DNA of 64,000 nucleotides. Source: Mytilinidion resinicola (lineage: Eukaryota > Ascomycota > Dothideomycetes > Mytilinidiales > Mytilinidiaceae). Of this stretch, positions 45,538-57,450 are shown piece after piece. Both the position numbers and the translations under genes were made by a program. The notes under the pieces were generated by a model. It had not been told where the DNA came from, searched no databases, and worked only from the letters and a program-made list of their open reading frames with translations. Location of the stretch: NCBI RefSeq assembly GCF_010093595.1, contig NW_022985447.1:1064407-1128406 (forward strand), written 5' to 3'. Positions within the stretch are counted from its first letter, which is position 1. Each line of letters opens with the position of its first letter.

Positions 45538-47604
45538 CTACACCCTCACGCCCCAAACGCACAACCGCCCGACCTCTCCGACCCCATCTCCCTTGTTTTC
45601 CTTCCCCTCCCTACTGCATTCCTTCAGTCCCTCCACCTCCTCACCCCTCTTCCTCTTCCTCCCCCTCACCTTCCCCGTTCCCTTTCCCCCGCCCTCCTCC
45701 TCTTCAACCTCCTCACCTCCCTCCTCATACAAACTCCACCCAAAACACAAACTCACCCTCAAAAACAGCAATCTCTGCTCCAGATACCGCAGCACCTCCG
45801 CACTCGAACTAACGAGCTGAAACGCCGACCGGCCGAGCAACTGCTCCCACGCCGCGTCCGAGAAGAGCACTTTGCCCTGGGCGAGGGCGCCGGTTTCGTC
45901 GGCTAGGGTGCCGAGCTGGCTTACATTAGTACTTTCATAAGGGGAGAGGGGGGGCCCCCGGGGTAACGCACGATGCGCGGGTTGATGCGGAGTGGCTGGT
46001 ATTTCTCGCATTGTTTGCACTTCGCGGTTACGGCGTTGGCGTAGAGGGGGACGCCGCAGCTGCGGAGGTGTTAGCGAGGGAGTAGGCTGAAAGGGAGCGT
46101 GGGATGGGAGTGGGGCTGGAAGAGGATCGTGGGGATGGGGGGAGGAGAAATTACCATTCCGTGCACATGAGCATGTTGCGTTTGAAGTTGGTGACGATGT
46201 GGAGGTCCATGATTATGATGCTGAGGAAGCCCATGAATTTCTCTGCGTGTGGGTGGGGTTAGTGTGTCGTTGGTGTAGCTAGGGGAGGGATGTTGGATGG
46301 GAAGGAGTGGGAGGTACCTTTTGGTGCCGCGCGAGCGCTGGGGTGTTGTTAGTGAGAAGTTGGGAGATAGGCATTGGGGTGTGGAGGAAGTAGTACAATT
46401 CATCGATGTCTGCGAGCCTGTATAGGATGCGTACTTGAGAGCTCTCCGCTGCTTCGGTGTCGAAGACTATGACCGAGTCAGCTCAAGTCCACCAGTAGTG
46501 AAGGGTGCGGTAGTCACCTCCGTCGGGGAATGGCGGATTCACATGATCCCTCTTAGTCAATCGCTGCGCAAATGATCGCAGCCAAATAGCATCCGTGATC
46601 AACGGATCCACGTCAACATGCGTGTTCGCAGTCACGGAGATCCACGCCCTCCGATCGATTCTCCACCCAGGGTTCGTGATGAGCAGCACAGTATGAGATG
46701 GCCGCCACGGTACCGCAGACGCGGTGGTAGAGCCCCAGAGTGTCAAGGTAGCCTCGGCCGTATCGTCGAAGAGGCCGATGTTGATGCGTTCAGTAGTACC
46801 CCTTTTGTTCTCAACTATACCCATCACGATTAGCTTCTTCGGGGTATCGTTCACCAAGATTGCAGTGCCCACCCTTCGTCCTAGCCCCAATGCTCTTGAC
46901 ACACACTAGAATCTTCCCATCCGCGACATCATACCCTCCATCAATGAAATTCTGCAGCGTCATCAGCCCCGGCAACGGCTGGCCCTTCTTATACCCAATC
47001 GGCTTTTTGCACTGCACGCCCTCATCGCTGTTCTCATGACTCTTGAAATGGCAATTCCGATCTCGCTCAGGAAAGATACTCGTGAAGAGCGGCGCGCTCG
47101 ATGGAGCCAGCGTGCCGTTCTCGCCATAAGAGAGGTGCGGCGTCCACACAGAGATCAGCTGGCCGAGGTGGAGCTTGTAGTCCATGTTGGCGTACCAGAG
47201 TCTGACCTATAGATTTCGATTAGTGATGCCTAGATCAGTGCGGTTGGGCGTACCGTCAGTGCGCCTGTGTTGTCCGCCACGATCAGCTTTATGCAGCCTT
47301 TCGCCGCTTTGGGTGCTTTGCTCGGTGTGGCCTGGTCGTAGAGGTTGACGACGCGGCCGATGAAGGTGACGCATCGAGGGCCAGCGTCGAGTTCACCGAT
47401 TTCTTGCTCTTCGTATTCTTGTGTCGGTGTCCATGAGCTGTCAATGGTGGGATGGAGGACCGCGTCGACTTCCTCGGTGGAAAAGCCATCCCCGGCTGGC
47501 GTTGCTGAAGGCGATGAGCTCGGCGGTTGATGCTCTTTTGAGCTAGGCGACGACTTCACTTGGAAGAATGACTGGATGGATGGGAATTGAGGCGCCATCC
47601 TCAT
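45538..47604 (-). CDS. RPA1/MEIOB-like OB-fold ssDNA-binding protein
   Basis: Seven exons: 47604-47254, 47206-46855, 46814-46518, 46466-46318, 46240-46155, 46059-45972, 45915-45538; the join is in frame and gives 566 aa. The N-terminus has a short IQSFFQVK motif, then an OB fold (VTFIGRVVNLYDQ...GCIKLIVADNTGALTVRLWYANMDY). A second OB fold (INIGLFDDTAEATLTLWGS...LLITNPGW) follows. The C-terminal part carries Cys pairs CTEC and CKQC of a zinc ribbon, followed by ADETGALAQGKVLFSDAAWEQLL, as in the third DNA-binding domain of RPA70. This layout matches MEIOB, which binds single-stranded DNA in meiotic recombination; the specific meiotic role is inference. The C-terminus ends in a Glu-rich then Lys/Arg-rich tail. 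ATG 47598 is an alternative start. Intron 2 is only 40 nt and is the weakest join. Confidence 0.75.
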
Positions 47605-48044
47605 TGATGATGCAGAAAGGAGGAGGGAATAGAAGTTATGAGTTCATTTGAAGTCCATTTAGAGTTGACCGAGGCAACGAGGTTAATCGGACTACGCTCC
47701 ACAAATGACCTCACTGCTACTTCAAGGAATGAGATCGACAGACCTACTTTGCGTTTCAATGACTTGATGACGGCGAGTATATATATACCTTAGGAGATGA
47801 GATTGATCGCGACGAAGAGGTTGAGATCAGGCGGTATCACGTGGCATTATGGAGGATGGATGAAGAATCAAAGTGTATTGCATCTTCTGAATGAGTGTTG
47901 GAGTTGGCCAGACTAAGAGAGAGGAGGCAGTCTGAGTGTGCAGCAAAATGTTGAAGTCAAGCCGGCATTGTCTCAGCCTCCCATCCACCCACGCTGATGT
48001 TGAAATCAGATCACCTCACGTACCAAGCAGTCGATCATCGCCAT
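47605..48044. other. Short intergenic region
   Basis: Promoter of the OB-fold gene next to the 3' end of the inositol-phosphate synthase gene. No gene, repeat or RNA was recognised. Confidence 0.5.
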
Positions 48045-49747
48045 CTACAAGCCCTTGTGCTCGAGAGTCATGTCGTTCTCGGGCTCGAGACCGACACAAG
48101 CGCGGAAGATGTTGGTAAGGGCCGCGCGCTGCTTAGCAAGAGCGTTGATGACAGGAGTGCCAGGGGGAGTAAGAGGTGCCTGTTGCAGATTAATACACAG
48201 AAACACATTCGGAGAGTGGATACTTACTTTCAACATATAGCTGAGAATGCTGAGGACGCTGTGGAAGTTGCCGTACTTACCATCCTCACCCTGAGCCTTC
48301 CACTGGATGCGAGTCATCATCTCGGCAATGACGACCAGATCAATGATCAGAGGAGACGCCAGAAGAGAGTCCTCGCAGACGTTGAAGATGCTGATGGTCT
48401 GGTGGCCACCCATGAAAATCTCTGCATAGTACTCGTCCAAAGCGCGCTTGTTGTCTCCCACAGCAGGCATGTACTTAATGACGACGGTGTGGTCAGGGTG
48501 CTCTCCCTCCTTGTACAGGACAGAGTTGGCTGCGACCATGTCATCCACAACATTGGACTTGGAGATTTCCTTGGAGCGGAATTGCCTCTGAGAGCTCAAG
48601 TTCTTGCCGTCATTGTTGCCAAGATGGTTGTAGCTGGCAATGGAGGTGAGCTTGATACCGGCGCTGATCAAGAAATCCACAAGCGCGGACTTCATCTTGG
48701 TCTGGCCAGACTTGAAGTCATCGCCTCCGATGTAAGCATTGTGCTTTTCAGCGAGAGCAATGGCACCAGGCACAAACGTGTTCTGGGGAGAACCGTTGAT
48801 GAAGGGAGCTCCCTCAAGGATGGACGCAACCGCGAAGACAGTTGATGGGGAGACTTCTTCATGGCCAGTTTCTATGGCCTTGAGAAGGTTCTCAGCAGTG
48901 TCGTTGACGCCTTCGATGAGATCGGCAAAACGTTCAGTGTTGGCAGTCCACTGAACGATGACCTTGTCGAGGTTGTTTGCGGCCTTGAAGTCACTGGTAC
49001 AGGATTAGCATCACCGTTGATACATTGCTAACATGCAACATACCGAATGTCTTTGCGGATGTGCTCAACATGCTCGTTGCAAGCCTTGCTGCCGGGGATC
49101 AAGTTGTCGGCACGGTCCTCCTGGTTGGCAGCAATGAAGTCAGGGTAGTAGATGCTGGGAAGGGGCTTGATGGCGGCCATTTCCTTGTGAACGAGTTGCT
49201 TCAAAGTTGGCTCCAAGACAGCAGCACGATCCATAGCCTCGGCCAGGTTCAGGCCACTGATATCCCATCCACCAATGACAATATCATTCGGGTGGACCAT
49301 AGGCAGGAGATCGTGGAAGGGGATGTTGATTTCCTGTCCAGTCTTCTCGTCGGTTCCGAGCTTGATGGTCGATCCCATGACGACAGAGCCATAGTAGTTC
49401 GCAGTTTGCTTGCCCTCACGAGTAGCCCAAGTGAGGCCACGGCGGTTGGCGAGGATGCCTGCGGTCACGGTGGTTCCATTGTTACCACCTAGACCGACAA
49501 GCAAGACACCTACCTTTGGGACCTTGCGATCCACCTTGAAGTCATATTTAGTCTCCTTGGGAGTGGCAACATATTTGCCATCGCTCCCCTTGGTGACTGC
49601 GGTGGTGCGGTACGTGTATTTGCTCCTGATCTCAGTGTCCGTGTACTCGACATTGGGGGAGTTCACAACGAAGAGGTCCTTAGGCACAGAAGGTCCCACA
49701 CCACCCCCATTCGCAAAGCCAGTGCTATCTTCCGCATGGGGAGCCAT
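48045..49747 (-). CDS. ino1: Inositol-3-phosphate synthase
   Basis: NAD-dependent isomerisation of glucose 6-phosphate to inositol 3-phosphate, the first step of inositol and phosphatidylinositol synthesis, in the cytosol. Three exons: 49747-49044, 48993-48228, 48179-48045; the join gives 534 aa, the usual fungal length. The nucleotide-binding loop [16 protein letters not shown] is near residue 75. Other conserved blocks are NPV-like [67 protein letters not shown] and [19 protein letters not shown]. The last intron is only 48 nt, a multiple of three, and open in all its codons, so its retention would add 16 residues without a frameshift. I found no CATGTGAAAT-type inositol/choline element upstream by eye. 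Confidence 0.96.
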
Positions 49748-52214
49748 GTTGAATAGCAGTATTGTTGATTGCTTGGAAGATAGAATTTATCTGCCGTGTT
49801 TTAAGTCCGATGCACCTCCAGAAGGAGAAGAGCGTCGGCCTGCGAATGGGTGGTGGACCCTGAACGAATGTTAGCATTTTTCACGCGTACGACGCCATTC
49901 ATGATCGATTCCACCTCATGCAAGGCAATCTTTCCTTTGGCATGGTGGGGGAATACGCACGAGTTGAGGAGATTGGAGAACGTCTTGGCGACTGGGCAAT
50001 GGCCCGAGGGTTTAGATTTGGGTAAAGGGTTGGAAGGGAGTTCTGCGTGCTTGCTGGGAGTCAGAAATCGGAAGTTGTGGGTGAGCGTGTGTGAAAGGAA
50101 GCGGGGCGTCTTTATAGAAAGAGCACGTCTTTCTCGCCGAGAGCTTATCGATAGCAAACGCGTCGTGCCGGCCTAAGCCGGAGAGTTCATCCCACCGCTT
50201 CTTCCAATTGCGACTCCAAGCCTGAGGCTAGATAATTGCGAGCACGCCGATGGGCCCCGACGAGCCAATGGCGGCACCAGGCGGCCAGCAGTAGCGTTTC
50301 GCGGTGTCAACGTGTACTGTACCCTGACAGGACTCCATATCCACCGTCTCCAGCTGTCACGGAACCACAGAAGAGGGCGTTCCGAGCAGTCACAGGGCCA
50401 ATCTGCGGCGAGTGCTCATAGTTAGATGTGATAGTACTGATAAGCGTGCAGAGAGCTAGAGACGACTATGCAGAGGACGCCTATTGCTGGGGAAGCGGAG
50501 ATGCTTTCACGATGCTCGCTGGCAGTGCCCCGCGGTGGAGTACACTACTCCTCCACTACTCCAGACCCTTGAGGCAGCCGATCTCGCATCATGCCGTCCT
50601 AGACACGCTTAGGGCGGCTGAAGACATGCAGGGTGCCGAGTCCGTCAACGGTGTCGGTAAGAAACGCTGTCCGTCAACACGCTGTCAACATGTCGCCAAC
50701 CTTGCTCATGCACACAATCGACATGAAGTGCTACTCCGAGCAGCATGTGCTACCGTAAGCGGGGCTCTGCACGCGCTCTCAGGGCCACGACATATGCGAG
50801 ACAGCGCAAGCTTCAGGGCTCTGCGGTGGTGTGGGACGATCGCACCAGAGGCACGGCAGAGGCACGAGATGGTTTTACGTACAGAGGCTCCCACGGCGAG
50901 GGCTATCAAGGAGGTGGAATGGTGAAGGGGCGCCAGACGGCAGGCCGGCGGGCGTGGTGCAGAAGTATCGGGGGGCGTCGATTCGAAGACGGACCGGACC
51001 GCGAAGAAAGAGGCAATTCGGCATGCTCGCCGTCGGGAGACACAGTCCTACTTGTGGTGTCTCGCACGCCTCAAACGCCCCGAAACAGTCGACTTCGTGG
51101 TGGCGCTGGCCGCAACACAGCGTCAAACCGTGGCGGCACATGCAACAATGTAGAAGGCATCCCTGGGGCCCTTGGGCGAACTCAAGACTTGGGCGGCGTG
51201 TTCAGCAAGCGGCCAGAGTTTCGAAGCGACTTCCACATTGTTTTCCGTCATGGCCGCCCGGGGGCTCGATTGCACGGCAGACCTCAATCTACACAGTAGT
51301 AGGGTCGTCGTCAGGGGCTCGTTAGTGTGATTGGCTCGCGATATCTCTCATCTCCCACTGCTCGCCGGCGCGCTTTGGTGACGGCTCCATCCGCGAACCA
51401 CGTCTCCCAGCAGCACTCACCAAACCCAGCGTGACCTCGTACCCAGCCCTACGCGGCCACAAAACGTGTTCCCAGCGGCTGCGACGCCCAGCGAGGCAGA
51501 CCGGTGGGTTGTTTCATCTCACGTTGCGCCTGTCGCCGTCGGGTGCTGCGAATATGGTCGCGGCACGAGGCCTTGGCCAACCTGGGCTGCGCGCCTCCAG
51601 ACGCCCTGTGCACGGCTCTCTGAGAGGGCAGCAAATCACCGGCCGGCGAATCGACTGGCCTCGGACGCCTCCTTCAGGGACACGGGCACGGAAGCACGGT
51701 TGACCTGCATTTCCCTCACCCTTGCCCCATGCTGCCGCACCTCTCCCTCAAGTCGCTCGTTACTGCTCTTGTATACTCTTGCTTTCTCAATTCATCGCTG
51801 GGACCGGGCTACTTACGAAGGTTAATATCTCTAGCAGTTACTGTCACACTGCTATTTGCGCCGCATCCGAATCCTGTGCCAGCTCCCATAGTGTTTCCCG
51901 GCAGGTATCGACCTCAGTTCGCGCATCCATCGCCAGGGCGATCAACAAGATCCCAATCTCAGCAATACCTCCGAGCCTGGCCCTGTTCTCCTCTCCATCC
52001 AGCAGGTCACTTTCTCTTGGGCCGCCCACCACTAGTTGCTGTAACTCTACCGTTCTCTGCCGCTGCATCTCCTTTGCTGTTATCGATTCCGTCGCATCCT
52101 TCATGCAATCGCCAGCCTCGACAACCATTACGGACGGCCGATCGAACAATCCTCCAGCTTTCCTACTTTCATTCACGACCCCAAGTGCTGGACCACTCCT
52201 TATCGGCAGCAACC
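49748..52214. other. Divergent intergenic region, INO1 to LIM gene
   Basis: About 2.5 kb holding two divergent promoters. The open frames in 50200-51700 are short, Arg/Pro-rich on several strands at once and typical of GC-rich non-coding DNA. CT-rich sequence at 51700-52210 likely belongs to the 5' leader of the LIM gene. No repeat or RNA gene was seen. Confidence 0.5.
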
Positions 52215-54568
52215 ATGGCCACCGAGCCGCGGCCTGCGAGCATGCTGCCTGCAATCAAGTGCTCAGATTGTGGTGTGGAAATTGAAATTATGAGCATGGC
52301 CGACCATGTTTGCTCCAAGGTTCCTTCACGTAGGTTTACATCCATTGTCTTCTTTCACGCGACACTAACTGTCCAAAAGAAAAACCGCAATCGCCAAAGA
52401 GCAGGATGGATCGAGCAGCCACCTTCAGTACAAGCCTAGCTGCGAAGACGTCGGGACTTCTCCGACCCGGTCGCATGCCACCACCACCAAAGATCGACTC
52501 TTCTGTTGCTAGTAAGCTACCAATAGCAAAGGATATAACATCAATACTAAACTCGAGGCAGATAAACCTTTCGCGCCGCGCGATCAATTGACACCTCTGA
52601 GCAGCTATAGTGACCCGAGGAGTGCCTCTCCCATTTCTCCCGGCTACAAACCAAAGATGATGAGGAGCGCCACCAGCCCGATGCCTCGACCATTCAGTCC
52701 ACCGTCTCCCGACCTATTATCGGGCAATATGGACTGCCCCTTTCCCCCGTTCCCAACTTCTCGCAGCGGTACACCTACGCCTAAGGAGGCAAAACCGAAA
52801 TCTAGAGATGGATTACAACCAATACCCGACCATCGGTATGCCGAAGCAGATCCTTTGTACGCGCCTTTGAGTCCACGAACGACCGGTGGCGCCAGTGTGC
52901 TCAAGAGAATGAACACAATTGCGCCAGGCCCATTCGATGCTCGGTCTGGTAAAGGACCAGAAAAGACGCCACCAATCGACAAATCAGGGCTGGGCCATAG
53001 AAGAAATGCGACTCATGGTAGTATAGGCAGCAACTACACTGGAAATGTGCAAAGAGCTTCCTCTGTGGGATCTACCAGATCTCGTAGTTCAACGCTGTCT
53101 TCGAATGGAGTCGTTGGCCTTCCATCGCGCCCAAAACAATCAGGACCACCTGCGAGGCCATCACGACCGGAAGGGATTGATGCCTTCTTAGAGCAATTGC
53201 AAGAGCAGGCTAACGAGCTTCCGAAACGAGGCTTATCTGCGGACAGCCGGGCGCGCACATTTCCTTTGCGGAAAGATAGCGAAGCTAATGTGGATGTTCC
53301 GCCATTACCATCATTACCACCACTTCAAAGGCGACCGACCATGGGATCTGAGGCATCAGATAGCTCTTCCATTGTATCAAGAGGTCTGCCGAGCGATCCA
53401 AAATCATCCAACGGATTCCCACCGAGGAGTGCAAGCCGCAGCGGTTCTTTCAGCGGTTCGAGGGCTGGTCTGAGACGCGACGACCCTCCACCGGTTCCGG
53501 CGCTACCGGTGTTGCCGAATATCCAGACACAAGTTCCGGCGAAACCACTTCATACACCTTCTGATTCAGGTTCATCTGATGATTCCGTTGCCAACTCCGA
53601 TATTCGAAGTGCAACGAGTTCAAGATCCAGTCCACCGGCATCAGAGGCTTGGGGCTTGTCACGAAGGCCTTCCAAGGCCAGTGCCTACGAGCCACCAGCG
53701 CAAGAGGATAACCGGATACAAAGGATTGCCAGTCCTAGTGTAGACTCGCGAACACAGTCTCCACGGCCTCTTACCCCCGAGACACGGAGCGACAGCCGAA
53801 ATGGCCCTACCGGCTATAACAGAGGCATGGCGCCTGAGCCGTTGATGAAACCAAGGCCGTTTCCGGTCGCAGACGGGCCGGAGTCTCCAATGGATCCTGC
53901 TATACAATTGGGCCTATTTAACCAGAGGCGCCCCTCGAAGCCCTCTATACTTCCAACTCCTCAACCACCACCGCCTCCCTCGTTCAACTTTTCGATGAGC
54001 CCTCCTAAGGGCGCTCCTCCAATGGTTGCACCACAAGCATCAACACCGCCCGTCAGCCGACGAGGTACGATGGCGAGTAAGGGTAAATGTAGAGGCTGCT
54101 CTGAACCTATTGTTGGCAAGTCTGTCAAAGCTGCGGACGGGCGTCTTACTGGTCGCTACCATAAGCAATGTACGTCTCAATATAACTCTCCTTCTCTCTC
54201 CAATGCTGATATCCGAAATAGGCTTTGTGTGCAAGACCTGCCGCGCCCCGTTCCAGACAGCAGATTTCTACGTCATCAACAACTTTCCCTATTGCGAGCA
54301 GCACTACCACCAACTCAACGGATCTCTCTGCAAGGGCTGCAATCGTGGCATCGAAGGTCAATATCTTGAAACCGACCAACGACAAAAGTTCCACTCGAAT
54401 TGCTTCACCTGCAACCACTGCCGAGTCAGATTAAGAGACGACTACTTCGAAGTCGGAGGGAAGGTCTTTTGTGAAAGACACGCCTTCCACGTCGCTCAGC
54501 AGAACAACATGCTTGGCGCGCGGAGGAATCCGGAGCGCCGGACCACAAGGCTTATGATGATGATGTGA
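52215..54568 (+). CDS. Two-LIM-domain paxillin-like protein
   Basis: Four exons: 52215-52329, 52380-52511, 52562-54169, 54222-54568; the join is in frame and gives 733 aa. A short N-terminal zinc-like block, IKCSDCGVEIEIMSMADHVC, starts near residue 14. About 500 residues of Ser/Pro-rich disordered sequence follow. LIM1 is CRGCSEPIVG...GRYHKQCFVCKTC...FPYCEQH, with its middle His/Cys ligands rejoined across intron 3. LIM2 is CKGCNRGIEG...FHSNCFTCNHC...GKVFCERH. The layout (long disordered N-terminus, tandem C-terminal LIMs) is that of fungal Pxl1/paxillin-like proteins, which work at the contractile ring and polarised growth sites with Rho signalling. Partners are inferred from the family. 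A second ATG at 52242 would remove nine residues. The C-terminus ends in RLMMMM. Confidence 0.87.
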
Positions 54569-55915
54569 GGTATTATTGTTCGATGTGGCATTGCGCATTA
54601 CTGGAGTTTCGATTCTCACCGTCTATATTTAACCACATTTTGGCCCCTTTTTCGCGCTCTTGCATGGCGGCTTCAGCACTTTCGCTTTCCATTTTTGATA
54701 TCATCAAAGCAACGCGCATACGTTGCACCGGCGTCCATCGTTTCGACCACTTTTCTTTGCCTTTACCACTACCATTCTGCCCATTTTTCAGCAAGCCCTT
54801 GATTCGCATATCGAGCATGTCTGTGGCATAGCATCTGCCGTTCTCCGAGTATTTTCTGGTTGGCTTGATTTACTTTTGGATTGCACATATACCCCTTCTT
54901 TTGGCACTTCTTTCAACGCCTTTGTTGGCTTTTTTTGAACCCGCTTTATATCCCCACTTTTTATATCCTCCCCGTCTGTGACAGACGGCTTTTTGGCATT
55001 TTTTGGCGAAGTAAAACTCCTAGCAGAGAGATATATTCTGTATTTAATGTTTAGTGTATACTGGCTTATACGCTTAATCTACGCGATCAGCGCATTATTG
55101 AGTAATCTGGTTTTTTTTTGCAAATGTGTTCGTGTTGACTATGAATCGTGAGGAGGTGCAGTGCGGTTGGCTGTCTCGGCGCCTGACTGGTCAAGACACC
55201 TCTAATTTAAGACCGCTGGCATTAGAGGCGGTCTTGGCTCTCTGAGAGATATCCTCAACCTCTCCGACACTTACGATCGCAGCTGTGATATGCAGGTTCC
55301 GTGGCAGCGCAAGGAAAAATGTGGGGAGCAATTCGCGTATTGGGGTTCTGGACTCTTTCTAAGCCCCCTACGATTTATACGATCATTTGACAATAGCTGC
55401 CGAATTAGGAAAGTCTTGTGTTTCTAGATTTAGGGAAATGTTGAGCATAGAAGACAGATTGTAGGTCATTATGTGGGAAGAGGTGGCATTTTCTGTGGCT
55501 CTTACAAAGGTACCATTCTTAGATGCTTGGGAACTATTGCTAGTTTAGAAAAGTCTTGGCGTTTTGAAAAGTGTTAAATACAGAGAGGGCACATAATGGG
55601 CCATTATGTGACATTATGTGACGTTATGGGCATAAATATCAGAAGTACTATGTTTTTTGAAGTAGCAGAACCTTAGCTGAAACATGGACTCGACTTGATA
55701 AGATGGTACTTCAAGGATACATATAGGAGCGAAAGCGTAGTCACCTAGCTTAGATATATATATGATTACAACACGGTGTACGCCTTCGCGTCGAAGCTCT
55801 TCCCAAATGGTAGAAATGGAGTGGTCACCAAAATGGGCAACTTTAAGCGACACATTTTTCCCAGCACGACTCCACCAAACCCTCGATAGCAACATCCACC
55901 CTCAAACTATGGACC
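54569..55915. other. Intergenic with a hairpin
   Basis: 3' flank of the LIM gene and promoter of the Sam35-like gene. T-rich tracts follow the LIM stop for about 400 bp. A hairpin-forming sequence lies at 55192-55236 and a short CATTATGTGA-type repeat near 55595-55630. The minus-strand frame at 55614-55895 has no recognisable features. Confidence 0.5.
55192..55236. repeat. 15-bp inverted repeat (hairpin)
   Basis: Left arm CAAGAC-A-CCTCTAAT (55192-55206) pairs with right arm ATTAGAGG-C-GGTCTTG (55221-55236). A second, competing pair AAGACCGC / GCGGTCTT is nested, so two alternative folds are possible. It lies about 620 bp past the LIM gene. Confidence 0.7.
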
Positions 55916-56940
55916 ATGCCCTCCGAAGACCGGCCACACGATGAAAAATCACAGCCGCCTACCCGCTCGCCTCCCAAGCCCAGCATCTTCACCGTCCCCG
56001 CGCCCATAAAGCGCCTCTTCGACCGCTTCCCGCTCACCACCTATCCAGCGAACGAACTCCCAGCGCGTTCACCACGAAACCGCCACCAGAATGTGCTGTA
56101 CATATTTGCGACTCCCTCGGGCGCTGTATCAGGAGCCCCATCCTATAACCCGAGTTGTCTGAAGTGGCAGGTCAGTTTGCGCGCGGCGCATCACTTCTTC
56201 ACGCTGGCCATGGACTGAGTCGCATATAGACATATCTCAAGTTCAGCGACGTCGACTTCCGACTGGTTGCGTCGAATAATCATGCTTCTCCTAGCGGCGC
56301 GCTGCCCTTCTTACTCCCTTCGACGCACGATACTGCGAAGCCGGCATCGCCAATTCCGTCGGGAAAGTTGCAGAAATGGGCTTTAGAGAAGAGGAAACGG
56401 AGGGTCGAGGAGCCGGAGGATATGCGGTATGAGGCGTATCTGTCACTCCTCGACCACCTAATACGGAAGGCTTGGGTATGTGGATTTGAGGCGCGTCTGG
56501 GAATATGACGACTGACGGGTTGCGACTAGCTCTATACGCTCTACCTTACGCCCAACTTTACGTCTATTGCGGAACCCCTCTATGTCCTTCCGATTTCGAC
56601 GAATTCGATGGTTCGGCTTACCACTGCGTATGAATTGCGTAAAGCGGCGGAGATTGAACTGCTGAAGAATTCTGTGGTCATTGATGCCGAGACGCTGTAT
56701 ACGGATGCTGAAGAGGCGCTTGGGGCTTTGGAGACGGTGCTGGGAGATCAAGATTGGTTCTTTGGCGCTAAAGAACCGGGGCTTTTTGATGCCAGCGTAT
56801 TCGCATACACGCATCTGCTGCTAGACGCCCATCTCGGAAACGGCTGGGCGGAACCGCGTCTCCGAAACAGTGTGCTGGCTCGGGGAAACTTGGTGGCTCA
56901 TCGGGACAGGATACTCGCAGGATACTATCCCGGCGCGTAG
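55916..56940 (+). CDS. sam35: Sam35/metaxin-like mitochondrial outer membrane protein
   Basis: Three exons: 55916-56170, 56230-56475, 56530-56940; the join is in frame and gives 303 aa. The N-terminal part contains PAPIKRLFDRFPLTTYPANELPARSP, then a thioredoxin/GST-N-like segment: VLYIFATPSGAVSGAPSYNPSCLKWQ joined to TYLKFSDVDFRLVASNNHASPSGALPFLLPS. The C-terminal half is helical and GST-C-like (LDHLIRKAWLYTLYLTP, WFFGAKEPGLFDASVFAYTHLLL). This is the metaxin fold. In fungi Sam35 is part of the SAM complex that recognises the beta-signal and inserts beta-barrel proteins into the mitochondrial outer membrane. Sam37 is the alternative relative; the blocks fit Sam35 better from memory. There is no transmembrane helix or cleavable presequence, as expected. 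Confidence 0.8.
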
Positions 56941-57450
56941 CCACTGAGAGCTCACGATATGGGCCAACCTCGGGGCTTTGCGGTGTATAACAAGATCTGT
57001 ATGATAGTAGTGTAGAGCGGGACTGGTGTATGATAAGAGCTAGGTGGTACAGCATTTGGAAATGGGCGTTGGGAACATCTTATTTGATATCACGAAGGGA
57101 AGAGATGCGATTTGCCACATTTGAACTACGTCGTGTGGGCGTGGCTGGCCTCCGTTCGCGTCCGGTGCATTTGCCGGAACGCGTGGGCACATGATGTGAG
57201 TCATCTAAAAGTTTGCACTACCTGCCGCTTGGGGAGTGGAGAAAAGGCGCGCCTTGGTTGCCATTGGAGTATATATGAAGTGGTAAGGCCTCTAATTATT
57301 GAGCCAATCTTTCCAATTCCTGTCTTTCAAATCTTTGAGGTTTCTTCTACTTGCCTGAGGCTCGTTTGCGTCACACTTCATCCCCACTTGTCGTCGCTTC
57401 AACCATCCTCGCCATTAACCACTTGGTGTTTGGACGTTCTCTATATCAAA
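56941..57450. other. Intergenic
   Basis: Promoter region of the methyltransferase gene. The frame upstream of 57451 is open back to 57112 but reads as unstructured Cys/Val-rich sequence and is unlikely to be coding. Confidence 0.5.

Noticed and set aside
57112..57450. N-terminal extension of the methyltransferase from an upstream start
   Set aside because: The open frame before 57451 reads as unstructured Cys/Val/Leu sequence and looks like leader DNA that happens to lack stops.
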